Below, piece by piece: positions 56,070 through 63,975 of a stretch of 64,000 nucleotides of DNA. A model generated the notes under the pieces. It was not told the DNA's origin. It saw only the letters and a list, made by a program, of their open reading frames with translations, and did not search any database. The stretch is from contig NZ_JOIJ01000017.1 of NCBI RefSeq assembly GCF_000719975.1, positions 1-64,000 on the forward strand, read 5' to 3'. The DNA is from Prauserella rugosa. Its GTDB lineage: Bacteria > Actinomycetota > Actinomycetes > Mycobacteriales > Pseudonocardiaceae. Position 1 is the stretch's first letter. Every line of letters starts with the position of its first letter. The position numbers and the translations under genes are program-made.

Positions 56070-57448
56070 CACTGACTCTCCTGATAGGACTTGCCCACCG
56101 TGGCTGCGTACTCCTGCGCCTGCTGCAGCGCCGCGTCGGGCGACTTCTGCCCGGCGATGGCCGCCGACAGCTGCTGCGAAACGCGGGTCCCCAGGTCCTG
56201 GAACTCGGGGATGCTCAGGAACTGGATCCCCTCGTACGGCACGGGTTTGGTCATCGTGTGGTCCTGATCGGCCACGCTGATGGCGTCCAGAGTGGGCTGT
56301 GCGTACGCCTCGGCGGCCTCGCGGTACTCGGGGATGTCGTAGGTGGACATCCGGCACCCGGTGGGTACGCGGTTCCAGCCGAACTCCGTGCCGACCGTCT
56401 GCACGAACTCCTTGCCGGTCATCCAGCGCAGGAAGTCCCACGAGGCCTGCTTGTTCTCCGCGACCTTGGGAATGGCCAGCGACCAGGTGTACAGCCACCC
56501 CGCGGCGTCGGTGTCCTTGCGCGGCGCGGGCACGTAACCGGACTTGCCGACGACCTCGCTGCTCTGCGGATCCTCGTTGGTGCCCGCCATGACGGTGGCG
56601 TCGTACCACATCGCGGCCTGGCCGCGGCCGTACCGGTTGCCGCACTCCTGGAAGCCGGCCGACGAGGCACCGACCTCGCCGTGGTTGCGAACCAGGTCGA
56701 CGTAGAAGTTCCACGCCTGACGGAACTGTGGCGAGGTCAGCTGGGCGTTCCAGTTCTCGTCGTACCAGCGCCCGCCGAACGTGTTGACCACCGTGTTGAA
56801 GGGCGCGAGGCTCTCGCCCCACCCCGGCTTGCCGCGCAGGCAGATCCCAGCGACACCGTTGGCCGGATCGTTGAGCTTCCTCGCGAACTCCTGCACCTGG
56901 TCCCACGTCGGGTTGGCCGGCATCTCCAGACCGGCCTTCGCGAACAGGTCCTTGCGGTAGGCCAGGAACGACGATTCCCCGTAGAACGGAACCGCGTGCA
57001 TGTCGCCCTGATGCGAGAGCGAGTCCTTGATGCTGGGGATGAAGTCGCCGTCGTCGTAGCTGGGGTCGGCGTCGATGTAGGGCTGGAGGTTCTCGAGCCA
57101 GCCGTTCTCGGCCCACTGCGGAGCCTCGTAGTTGCTGATCATCACGGCGTCGAACTCGCCGCCCTCGTTGGCCACCGACGCGGTGATCTTGGCACGCGCC
57201 TGGTTCTCGGGCAGCTGCACGAACTTCAGGTGGACGCCCGGGTTCTCGGCCTCGAACCGGTGCGACAGCGCGACGGCGTCCTCCATCTGCGGGTTCGACA
57301 CGATCGCGATGACGAGCGTCTGCCCACCGGCGCCGAGCGCACCGGCACCCGCACACCCCGCGGCGGGCAGGAGCGCGGCCAGCAGAATCGCCAGGCGCGT
57401 CAGCACACTCCGCCTCGCGGTTCCGGTGCCGAACCCGCGTTTACGCAT
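56069..57448 (-). CDS. sugar/polyol-binding lipoprotein
   Basis: 459 residues with a lipoprotein signal (R-K-R start, hydrophobic core, lipobox P-A-A-G-C). It is a family 1 extracellular solute-binding protein: V-I-A-I-V-S-N-P-Q-M-E-D-A-V start, F-D-A-V-M-I-S-N-Y-E-A-P-Q-W, W-D-Q-V-Q-E-F-A-R-K-L, and G-Q-A-A-M-W-Y-D-A-T. The dehydrogenase gene overlaps its start by 8 bases. Related binding proteins take up sorbitol/mannitol or other polyols; substrate inferred from the dehydrogenase and xylulokinase. Confidence 0.92.
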   Translation of the reverse strand: MRKRGFGTGTARRSVLTRLAILLAALLPAAGCAGAGALGAGGQTLVIAIVSNPQMEDAVALSHRFEAENPGVHLKFVQLPENQARAKITASVANEGGEFDAVMISNYEAPQWAENGWLENLQPYIDADPSYDDGDFIPSIKDSLSHQGDMHAVPFYGESSFLAYRKDLFAKAGLEMPANPTWDQVQEFARKLNDPANGVAGICLRGKPGWGESLAPFNTVVNTFGGRWYDENWNAQLTSPQFRQAWNFYVDLVRNHGEVGASSAGFQECGNRYGRGQAAMWYDATVMAGTNEDPQSSEVVGKSGYVPAPRKDTDAAGWLYTWSLAIPKVAENKQASWDFLRWMTGKEFVQTVGTEFGWNRVPTGCRMSTYDIPEYREAAEAYAQPTLDAISVADQDHTMTKPVPYEGIQFLSIPEFQDLGTRVSQQLSAAIAGQKSPDAALQQAQEYAATVGKSYQESQ

Positions 57449-58445
57449 CGCCGCCTCCCGGCAGAACCTGGGTCTTCAGCCCGCGCCCGCTGCGCATGAG
57501 GTCGAGTGCCTCGGGGAAGCGCTCCAACGGAAGGCTGTCGGTGAGCAGCGAGGCCGTGTCGATCGCACCGGTCGCCACGAGGTTGAGCGCAGCACCGTAG
57601 CTGTGCAGCACGGCCATCGACCCGACGATGGTGATCTCGTCGTTGTAGATGCGGAACGGCGAGAGCGACACGCGCGCCTCCTCCGGTGCGACACCGAAGA
57701 CGAGCAGCCTGCCTCCCCTTCGCAGAGAGTCGAAGGCCGCCTCGATCGCGGGCGCGGCTCCCGTGCAGTCGACGGCGGCGTCGAACTTCTCGTCGTTCAG
57801 CTCCGTGACGTCGCCGACGGCGGCCACGGCACCGAGGTCCCGCGGCCGCGCGAGCCGCTCGGTGTTGCGGTCGACCATCGTCACCGACGCGCCCGCGCGC
57901 TGCAGCAACTGCTGCATGATCAGGCCCATCGTGCCCGCGCCGATCACCAGGAAGCGTTCGCCCGCCTCCACGCCGATACGCCGCACGCCGTGCACGGCAC
58001 ACGACACCGGCTCGACGAGCGCGCCCTCGCGGTAGGTCATGCCGTCGGGCATGCGGTAGCAGGTGTCGGCTGGCACGGCGACGTACTCGGCGAACGCGCC
58101 GTCGACGGTGTCGCCGGTGGCTCCCCAGTTCGCGCAGAGGTTGCCGTGGCCGGCACGGCAGGGGCCGCAGTACCCGCAGAACAGGGACGGGTCGACCGCC
58201 ACCCGGTCGCCGACCTCGAAGCCGCCAGGGGCGTTGGCGCCCACCTCGACGATCTCGCCCGCGAACTCGTGACCGGGGACGATGGGATACGGCGACGGCG
58301 GGAAGTGACCGTCGGCGATGTGCAGGTCCGTCCCGCAGATGCCACAGGCGCCGACCCGCACGACGACGTCGCGCTCGCGTGGTTTCGGGTCGGGGACGTC
58401 GCCGACGCGGACCGAGCCCGGCGTATCGATGATCGCGGCTCGCAT
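57441..58445 (-). CDS. zinc-dependent polyol dehydrogenase (sorbitol/arabitol type)
   Basis: 334 residues, ATG with GGAGGGTG. Medium-chain dehydrogenase: catalytic zinc C-G-I-C-G-T-D and G-H-E-F-A-G, structural zinc four-Cys loop C-G-Y-C-G-P-C-R-A-G-H-G-N-L-C, and Rossmann G-A-G-T-M-G-L-I. With the xylulokinase in the same operon, oxidation of a polyol such as D-arabitol or xylitol to xylulose is the most likely route; sorbitol cannot be excluded. First gene of the unit. Confidence 0.9.
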   Translation of the reverse strand: MRAAIIDTPGSVRVGDVPDPKPRERDVVVRVGACGICGTDLHIADGHFPPSPYPIVPGHEFAGEIVEVGANAPGGFEVGDRVAVDPSLFCGYCGPCRAGHGNLCANWGATGDTVDGAFAEYVAVPADTCYRMPDGMTYREGALVEPVSCAVHGVRRIGVEAGERFLVIGAGTMGLIMQQLLQRAGASVTMVDRNTERLARPRDLGAVAAVGDVTELNDEKFDAAVDCTGAAPAIEAAFDSLRRGGRLLVFGVAPEEARVSLSPFRIYNDEITIVGSMAVLHSYGAALNLVATGAIDTASLLTDSLPLERFPEALDLMRSGRGLKTQVLPGGGDA

Positions 58446-58565
58446 GAGGCGCCACCCTCCTGATGCTCAAGCGACAGTGCTCGTTGTGCCGTGGAGGTCA
58501 CCCGCTCCGGGCCGAAGCGCTCGTCGGAGCGCGTTGAGCCTTCCACGTGTCGCGCTCAGATGAGA

Positions 58566-58588
58566 TGCTCAGCTGAGCGCTGGCGCTC
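58566..58588. promoter_or_regulatory. SorC-type operator cluster, upstream part
   Basis: 12-bp palindrome GCTCAGCTGAGC (58567-58578) overlapping GAGCGC-TG-GCGCTC (58575-58588). The half-site TGCTCA recurs at 58566 and again near 58463. Probably bound by the divergent SorC regulator. Confidence 0.6.
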
Positions 58589-58671
58589 ACTGTCTGAACG
58601 CTGACTGACACGTGCATTGAACGGTCGAGGGGTTCGTTAAGTCAATGTTTCCATGCAAACTTCGTGATAAG

Positions 58672-58687
58672 TTGCTCATATGAGCAA
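58672..58687. promoter_or_regulatory. 16-bp palindrome over the SorC start codon
   Basis: TTGCTCATATGAGCAA is a perfect palindrome; its centre contains the ATG of the regulator gene (58680-58682). It shares the TGCTCA half-site with the cluster at 58566. Binding would block transcription or translation start directly. Confidence 0.7.
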
Positions 58688-59654
58688 GCAGGGACGGCGG
58701 ACGCAATCCGGCCCGGCCGCGCTCGTCCAGGCGGCAGCCATCGGGCGGCGGTTCTATGTGCAGGGAGCGTCGAAGCTGGAGATCGCCGAGGAGTTCGGGA
58801 TCAGCCGCTTCAAAGTGGCCCGGATCCTGGACCAGGCTAGGGACAGCGGCCTCGTCCGCGTCGAGTTCGACCTGCCCCTTCCGCTCGAGCCGACCCTGTG
58901 TGACGAGGTAGCCCAGGCCTACGGCCTCCACCGCGCACTGGTGCTCGAACGAGCAGACGGATCGGAGATCGAGCTCCGGAAACGGATCGGGGCGATGACG
59001 GCCGAGCTGTTGACCGAGATCGTCACCGAGGACGACGTGCTCGGCGTCGTGTGGGCACGCACCGTCAACGCGATGACGGATTCGCTGCGTGGCCTGGCCC
59101 GCTGCCCCGTGGTGCAGCTGTGCGGCGTGTCCTCACGCATCGACGTCCACGAACACTCCGCCGACCGGTCCGTGGAGACGGTGCGGCAGATCGCGTCGGT
59201 CTCGGGCGGCGAGGCGTTCCCGATCTTCGGACCGCTCGTCCTGCCCGACCACCGCACGGCGCGCACGTTGCGGCAGCAGCCGGGGATCGCCGAGGCCTTC
59301 GAGCGCTTCTCCCGGATCACGACCGCCGTCGTCAGCATCGGCGCGTGGCGACCGGGGCAGTCCACTGTGTACAACGTGCTCGGCGAACAGCAACGCGAGG
59401 CGCTGGCCGAGCGCGGCGCGGTGGCCGAGGTCGCGGCACGCCTGTTCGACGCCGACGGTAACGAACTCTCGGGCGATCCAGGGCATCACGTCCTGGCCAT
59501 CAGCGTGCGCGAACTGAAACGCGTCCCCGAGGTGATCGCACTCGGCGGGGGCGAGGGCAAGGCCGAGGCGATCGCGGCGGTGCTCCGGTCGGGCATGGTC
59601 AACACCCTGATCACCGATGCAGCCGCCGCGAAACGCCTCGTCGAACTCGCCTAA
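58680..59654 (+). CDS. SorC/DeoR-type sugar-responsive regulator
   Basis: 324 residues. N-terminal helix-turn-helix (about 15-60: I-G-R-R-F-Y-V-Q-G-A-S-K-L-E-I-A-E-E-F-G-I-S-R-F-K-V-A-R-I-L) followed by the SorC sugar-binding domain (G-V-V-W-A-R-T-V, V-V-Q-L-C-G, P-I-F-G-P-L, G-A-W-R-P-G-Q-S). No Shine-Dalgarno is seen at the ATG. It is divergent from the polyol operon and probably represses it until a phosphorylated sugar or polyol binds. Confidence 0.93.
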   Translation: MSKQGRRTQSGPAALVQAAAIGRRFYVQGASKLEIAEEFGISRFKVARILDQARDSGLVRVEFDLPLPLEPTLCDEVAQAYGLHRALVLERADGSEIELRKRIGAMTAELLTEIVTEDDVLGVVWARTVNAMTDSLRGLARCPVVQLCGVSSRIDVHEHSADRSVETVRQIASVSGGEAFPIFGPLVLPDHRTARTLRQQPGIAEAFERFSRITTAVVSIGAWRPGQSTVYNVLGEQQREALAERGAVAEVAARLFDADGNELSGDPGHHVLAISVRELKRVPEVIALGGGEGKAEAIAAVLRSGMVNTLITDAAAAKRLVELA

Positions 59655-59671
59655 CCCGCCCGGCGGATCGA

Positions 59672-60637
59672 TCAGAAGTCGATCGCGTCGGCGACGTCCG
59701 CCTCGTGCAGATGCCGGATCTCGTTGCGTGGCGCGGGATCGGCGAACTTCGACGACCCCGACTCGTACAGCACGTACAACCGTCCATCGTGGTCGGTGAC
59801 GCCCTCGGCCATACTCGGTGCCCGATAGCACTGCGCCGACGGCTCGATCTCCGTGGCGCCCTCCTCGACGGTGTAAATGTTGCTGCGATTGGTGCGGCCG
59901 TAGGAGGTGCTGTAGATGAACTTGCCGTCGGCGACCGTCATTCCCTGTGTCTTCATCGGCACCTCGTACTCGGTGCCACGGGTGATCGTGCCGTCGGACG
60001 CGACCGAGAACGCGTGCATGACGTCACGGCTGCTGTCGTTGAACTTGCCCGAGTACAGCGTCGTGCCGTCGGTGCCGAGGAACGAGGCAGCCGGAACCTC
60101 CTGCGACGTACCGGTCTGGGCGAGGTACGGGATGCCGTCGGCCTTCATCGCCGTTTCCAGTTCGCCGAGGTCGTACTTGCGGATCCGGTCGGAACCACTG
60201 CCCGACACGAACGCCCATCCGCCGACCACCGCGACCCCGCCCACGTGCGCGTCCGCGACGGCGACCGATCCGATGTGGTCACCCGAATCCGCGTCGATGC
60301 CGTAGATCCGCGCGTCCTGCCCGTCCTGGTAGGCGGTCACCAGCAGCAGGTCCGATCCGCTGCCGTCCCAGTTCTCCCAGTAGCCGAGACCCTGCGGGGT
60401 GAACCCGTCGTCCAGATACGGAACCTCGGCTCCCTGCGCATAACGCTCGTCGTAGACCGCCGACGCGGACTCGCCGGGGTAGAAGGGGTCGCTGCCGGTG
60501 GCCGTCTCACACGAGATCGCCGCAGCCCCGAGACCTGCCGCGGGCGCGGTGGCCGCCGAAGCAGCACCACCGCCGGCGAGGCCGCACACGAGCGCGGTGC
60601 CCGCCGCCACGGCAAGGGCCTTGCGTGTACTGGTCAT
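59672..60637 (-). CDS. secreted beta-propeller-like protein
   Basis: 321 residues with a signal peptide (M-T-S-T-R-K-A-L-A, Ala/Gly core, A-S-A). The mature part has repeated blade-like strands with G-G-V-A-V-V-G-G-W-A-F-V-S-G-S, D-G-R-L-Y-V-L-Y-E-S and D-G-K-F-I-Y-S-T-S, and two Cys. It resembles secreted six-bladed propeller proteins of actinomycetes; no catalytic motif or ligand is evident. It converges with the SorC gene (17 bp). Confidence 0.78.
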   Translation of the reverse strand: MTSTRKALAVAAGTALVCGLAGGGAASAATAPAAGLGAAAISCETATGSDPFYPGESASAVYDERYAQGAEVPYLDDGFTPQGLGYWENWDGSGSDLLLVTAYQDGQDARIYGIDADSGDHIGSVAVADAHVGGVAVVGGWAFVSGSGSDRIRKYDLGELETAMKADGIPYLAQTGTSQEVPAASFLGTDGTTLYSGKFNDSSRDVMHAFSVASDGTITRGTEYEVPMKTQGMTVADGKFIYSTSYGRTNRSNIYTVEEGATEIEPSAQCYRAPSMAEGVTDHDGRLYVLYESGSSKFADPAPRNEIRHLHEADVADAIDF

Positions 60638-60778
60638 GTCTCCTCCGCAGACGTGTCGAACCGAACCGGCCCGATACTTCCGCCCATGCCTGCCGGACTC
60701 AACGCCTTTGCGCTGGACGGAAAACCGCGAAGCGCACGACGGTGACAGCGCACGACGCTTCTGTGATAATCAATATTT

Positions 60779-61417
60779 GTGACGGCGCAGAGTGGCGAGT
60801 CCGGTTGCGGATCCGGCGACCGGCCGGGTGGCGGATCCGGTGGCGGGGCGACTCCGCAGGTGGGGACCGACGACATCGAGGATCTGCGCGGCGCGCGACT
60901 GCGCGGTGCCGCCCGCCGCGAGCTGCTCACGGCGCAGACCGAATGCACGTTCGTGTTCACCGCGCCCGACAGCGGGCCGGGCGCGGTGGTACTGAGCTTC
61001 GCGCACGTCGACGGTCGTTTCCTGTTCACGAGCGTGGACGGGCGGGTGCAGGTCCGCGGTGTGGAGCGGGACCCACGGGCGTGCGTGGTCGTGTCGAACG
61101 CGGGCACGGGGCTGCCCGGCAGACGGATGCTGTCGATGCGGGGGAACGTCACGGTTCATCGCGACCGGGCCGCGGTCGACGCGTTCCTGCCGACGCTGGC
61201 CGCCCGTCTCGCCCCGGACAGCACCGACCGGTTTCTCGACCTGCTGCGCAGCCCCAACCGCGTGGTGCTCGAGTTCGTCCCGACCGAGATCGTCGCCAGT
61301 CACGACTCCCGCCTCATGGCAGGCGACGGCCGGGGCGGCAGTGGCGGCAGCAGTGGCGGGGGCAGCAGCGCAGACAGTGGCGGTGGCTCTGACACGGGCG
61401 GTGGCAGCACGACCTGA
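60779..61417 (+). CDS. pyridoxamine-phosphate-oxidase-fold protein
   Basis: 212 residues, GTG start. A Gly-rich N-terminus (~28) and Gly/Ser-rich C-terminal tail (~180-212) flank a split beta-barrel of the PNPOx/F420-binding type: L-S-F-A-H-V-D-G-R-F-L-F-T-S-V-D-G-R-V, D-P-R-A-C-V-V-V-S-N-A, M-R-G-N-V-T-V-H-R-D. It may bind FMN or F420 as a reductase. No ribosome site is seen, so translation may be leaderless. Confidence 0.75.
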   Translation: MTAQSGESGCGSGDRPGGGSGGGATPQVGTDDIEDLRGARLRGAARRELLTAQTECTFVFTAPDSGPGAVVLSFAHVDGRFLFTSVDGRVQVRGVERDPRACVVVSNAGTGLPGRRMLSMRGNVTVHRDRAAVDAFLPTLAARLAPDSTDRFLDLLRSPNRVVLEFVPTEIVASHDSRLMAGDGRGGSGGSSGGGSSADSGGGSDTGGGSTT

Positions 61418-61455
61418 CCTCGCGGACCCGGCGTCCATCCGACTCGTCGACAGAG

Positions 61456-61483
61456 TTGTCCACAGTCTGATCAGTTATCCACA
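61456..61483. promoter_or_regulatory. two consensus DnaA boxes
   Basis: TTGTCCACA at 61456-61464 (the form favoured in GC-rich actinobacteria) and TTATCCACA at 61475-61483 (the classical consensus), same orientation, starts 19 bp apart. They lie in a convergent intergenic region immediately before array C. No origin-associated genes (dnaA, dnaN) are nearby. Confidence 0.7.
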
Positions 61484-61492
61484 GACCTGGGG

Positions 61493-61626
61493 ACAACACG
61501 GCACCCGGAATCCGCAACACGAGCCCACAGGAACGCAACACGGCTTCCCGGGCCCGCAACACGCGCCCCTGGGCCCGCAACACGGGCGCCTGAAAGCGCA
61601 ACACGGGCTCCCCAGAGCGCAACACG
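61493..61626. repeat. 21-bp-period GCAACACG array C (7 units)
   Basis: Octamers start at 61493 (degenerate, ACAACACG), 61514, 61535, 61556, 61577, 61598 and 61619, all 21 bp apart. Spacers such as CGCCCCTGGGCCC and GGCTCCCCAGAGC follow the same consensus as arrays A and B. Convergent intergenic location. Confidence 0.92.
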
Positions 61627-61643
61627 GGCACAGGGCGGACACA

Positions 61644-61687
61644 GGACAGGCCCCCAGGGCTCCTGGCGGAGTCCTGGGGGCCTGTCC
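61644..61687. terminator. bidirectional terminator after array C
   Basis: Perfect 15-bp stem (61644-61658 with 61673-61687), 14-nt loop. It serves the convergent genes ending at 61417 and 61703. Confidence 0.85.
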
Positions 61688-61702
61688 GGCTGACGTGCGG
61701 TG

Positions 61703-62008
61703 TCAGGCGACCGCGATGGTGACCTGGTGCAGTCCCGGGCCCTGGGCGTCGACCGTGGCCTCGCCGTTGCCCGAGCGGTGCAGCGCACGCACCTTCCACG
61801 AGCCGGGCGCCGCGTAGAACCGGAAGTCACCCTCCGGGGACGCCTGCACCTCGCCGACGAACTCGCCGTCGCCGTTCAGCAGGCGCACGTAGGCACCACC
61901 CAGCGCGCCCTCGCCGCCGGTCACCTTGCCCGCGACGACGACCTGGTCGCCGGTGTCCTCACCGGCCACGACCGCCGTCTGAGCGGGAGCGCCGCATCCG
62001 TCGGACAT
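61703..62008 (-). CDS. DUF1416 sulfur-operon protein
   Basis: 101 residues. A short polar start with C-G-A-P is followed by a transthyretin-like beta-sandwich (V-V-A-G-K-V-T-G-G, A-Y-V-R-L-L-N-G-D-G-E-F-V-G-E-V, W-K-V-R-A-L-H-R-S). DUF1416 genes almost always follow a CysA-type sulfurtransferase gene in actinobacteria; here the gap is one base. The role is unknown but clearly linked to thiosulfate/cysteine metabolism by context. Confidence 0.93.
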   Translation of the reverse strand: MSDGCGAPAQTAVVAGEDTGDQVVVAGKVTGGEGALGGAYVRLLNGDGEFVGEVQASPEGDFRFYAAPGSWKVRALHRSGNGEATVDAQGPGLHQVTIAVA

Positions 62009-62009
62009 G

Positions 62010-62855
62010 TCAGTTCCCTCCGTTCGAACCGGTCTCGACCGGAACGCCGACCAGCGAGCCGTACTCGGTCCACGAACCGTCGTAGTTCTTCACGTCCTGC
62101 AGGCCCATCAGCTCGTGGAGCGCGAACCACGTGTGGCTCGAACGCTCACCGATGCGGCAGTAGGCGATCGTGGCCTTCGAGGTGTCCAGACCGGCCTGCT
62201 CGTAGAGCTCCTTGAGCTCCTCGGCGGTCTTGAACGTGCCGTCCTCGTTGGCGGTCTGCGCCCACGGCACGTTCAGCGCCGACGGGATGTGGCCGCCGCG
62301 CTGCGCCGACTCCTGCGGCAGGTGCGCGGGGGCGAGCAGCTTGCCGGAGAACTCGTCGGGCGAACGCACGTCGACCAGGTTCTTCGTGTTGATGGCCTCG
62401 ACGACCTCGTCGCGGAACGCGCGCAGCGACAGGTCCTGCTCGGAGGCCTGGTAGTTCGTGGTCGGGCGCTCCGGCACGTCCTTGACGAGCTCGCGGCCGT
62501 CCAGCTCCCACTTCTTGCGGCCACCGTCGAGCAGCTTGACCTTGTCGTGGCCGTACAGCTTGAAGTACCAGTACGCGTACGCGGCGAACCAGTTGTTGTT
62601 CCCGCCGTAGAGGATCACCAGGTCGTCGTTCGAGATGCCCTTCGACGACAGCAGCTTCTCGAAACCGGCCTTGTCGACGAAGTCGCGGCGAACCGGGTCC
62701 TGGAGCTCGTTCTTCCAGTCGATCTTCACGGCGCCGCGGATGTGGCCACCGTCGTACGCGGTCGTGTCCTCGTCGACCTCGGCGAACACGACACCCGGGG
62801 CGTCGAGGTTCTCCTCGGCCCACTGCGTTGTGACCAGGACGTCTTCACGGCTCAT
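62010..62855 (-). CDS. cysA: thiosulfate sulfurtransferase (CysA/SseA type)
   Basis: 281 residues, two rhodanese modules. The first lacks the catalytic Cys; the second has the active loop C-R-I-G-E-R-S-S near residue 233. V-L-V-T-T-Q-W-A-E-E-N-L and G-H-I-P-S-A-L-N-V-P-W-A are typical of actinobacterial CysA proteins. It transfers sulfane sulfur from thiosulfate to acceptors. It lies between DUF4395 and DUF1416 genes in a sulfur operon preceded by a Cys leader peptide. Confidence 0.95.
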   Translation of the reverse strand: MSREDVLVTTQWAEENLDAPGVVFAEVDEDTTAYDGGHIRGAVKIDWKNELQDPVRRDFVDKAGFEKLLSSKGISNDDLVILYGGNNNWFAAYAYWYFKLYGHDKVKLLDGGRKKWELDGRELVKDVPERPTTNYQASEQDLSLRAFRDEVVEAINTKNLVDVRSPDEFSGKLLAPAHLPQESAQRGGHIPSALNVPWAQTANEDGTFKTAEELKELYEQAGLDTSKATIAYCRIGERSSHTWFALHELMGLQDVKNYDGSWTEYGSLVGVPVETGSNGGN

Positions 62856-62946
62856 TGAGCGGCACTCTCTTTCTTCTTCTCGTGTTCGGTGGCCTGTTGC
62901 TTTTGTCGTGGGTGCGGATGCGAGGGCGTGGACCGCCGCGAAGAGC

Positions 62947-63384
62947 TCAGGAGGCGCTCCCCGCACGCGGCGCCACACGCTTGATCAGCAGGTACATCTC
63001 ACAGCCGAGGCAGAAGTTGAACGCCGCGTTGAGGAACGCGGCGAACAGCGCGAAGGCCGTGGCGACGGTACCGAGCGCGGTCACGCCACTGGCATACCCG
63101 ATGGTGCCCACCAGCGCGAACGCGAAACCCACCGCCTGGGCGAACCGGAGAGGAGCGACGTCCTCCCGCTCGTCGGTCGGCCGCAGTCGCGGCGCCACGA
63201 GCGCGCGGTACAACACCGAGTAGGGGGCGGGTTTCAGCCCGACGAACGCGCCGATGGCGAACACCAGCGTCTGCGCAGCCAGCAGCGGCCACCACTGGGT
63301 CACCAGCACGATCACCAGCACGACCGACGTCACGATCGCGGCGAACCTGGGACCGCGCGGATCGACCGTCTGCGGGGCGGGCAT
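62947..63384 (-). CDS. DUF4395 membrane protein
   Basis: 145 residues with an ATG and AGGAGGT site. Four hydrophobic helices and the family's C-x-x-C in N-F-C-L-G-C-E-M-Y near residue 128, plus the V-D-P-R-G-P-R-F-A-A start. DUF4395 proteins accompany thioredoxin and rhodanese genes in actinobacteria and may pass electrons or sulfur across the membrane. First structural gene after the predicted Cys leader peptide. Confidence 0.93.
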   Translation of the reverse strand: MPAPQTVDPRGPRFAAIVTSVVLVIVLVTQWWPLLAAQTLVFAIGAFVGLKPAPYSVLYRALVAPRLRPTDEREDVAPLRFAQAVGFAFALVGTIGYASGVTALGTVATAFALFAAFLNAAFNFCLGCEMYLLIKRVAPRAGSAS

Positions 63385-63471
63385 GACACCTCCTGGAGTG
63401 GCTGACCTGGCTCGGACGGCAGCGTGGTCACCCGGCCCTGTGCGCTGGGCGACCGGATGCGCACCGTCGGC

Positions 63472-63585
63472 TCACACGCGAGCCGGGATACACAGGCTGC
63501 TACGGACGCGGCAGAAGTCAACCGCGCGCCGCCGGGTCAGCTGCGTGCCCAGCGTGTGATGGAGGTGCGAACCCGGCCTGTCCAC
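63472..63585 (-). CDS. cysteine-responsive leader peptide
   Basis: 37 codons from GTG to TGA. The C-terminal part reads L-T-R-R-R-A-V-D-F-C-R-V-R-S-S-L-C, the signature of small actinobacterial leader peptides upstream of sulfur-metabolism operons (related mycobacterial peptides act as Cys attenuators). Cys codons are at positions 25 and 32, near the end. The DUF4395 start is about 87 bp downstream, with a GTGCGC/GCGCAC inverted repeat between, so attenuation by ribosome stalling at Cys codons is likely. The ribosome site is weak. Confidence 0.65.
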   Translation of the reverse strand: MDRPGSHLHHTLGTQLTRRRAVDFCRVRSSLCIPARV

Positions 63586-63627
63586 GGCGGCAAGCCTACT
63601 CAGGCTCCCTCAGCGCGGGAACCGTGT

Positions 63628-63975
63628 TCATTCTGTGGGACGAGACGTGCCGGCCAGGTGGGGTTCGAGCGCCTCGAGCAGGGCGTCCCGCTTCGGCACC
63701 CCCGACACGCGCAGCAGCTCGGTGCCGTCGGGGGCGTAGGCGATCGTCGTCGGCGTGCGCAGCACGCCCAGGTCGCGGGCGATCTCGGGCCGGTCGGTGA
63801 CGTCGAGGTCCACGTGGGAGAGCCGTTCGGTGCCCTCGGCCACGTGGGACAGCAGCGCGCGGGTGTGCCGGCACGGGGCACAGAACGTCGTCGAGATCTG
63901 CACGAGCGTCACGGCGTCGTCGGCCAGCGCGCCGCGCACGTCGGCGGGCAGCGTCTCGCCTGCAGCGGTGGACAT
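63628..63975 (-). CDS. thioredoxin-fold protein
   Basis: 115 residues from the ATG with GGGAGG at six-base spacing (a GTG two codons upstream is less likely). It has the C-A-P-C redox site at residues 32-35, then R-H-T-R-A-L-L, V-D-L-D-V-T-D-R-P-E and the cis-Pro region T-P-T-T-I-A-Y, all typical of thioredoxins. It is upstream of the leader peptide and sulfur operon and probably supplies reducing equivalents to it. Confidence 0.9.
   Translation of the reverse strand: MSTAAGETLPADVRGALADDAVTLVQISTTFCAPCRHTRALLSHVAEGTERLSHVDLDVTDRPEIARDLGVLRTPTTIAYAPDGTELLRVSGVPKRDALLEALEPHLAGTSRPTE

Noticed and set aside
61493..61626. Chromosomal replication origin
   Set aside because: Only two DnaA boxes, and no dnaA, dnaN or AT-rich unwinding region.
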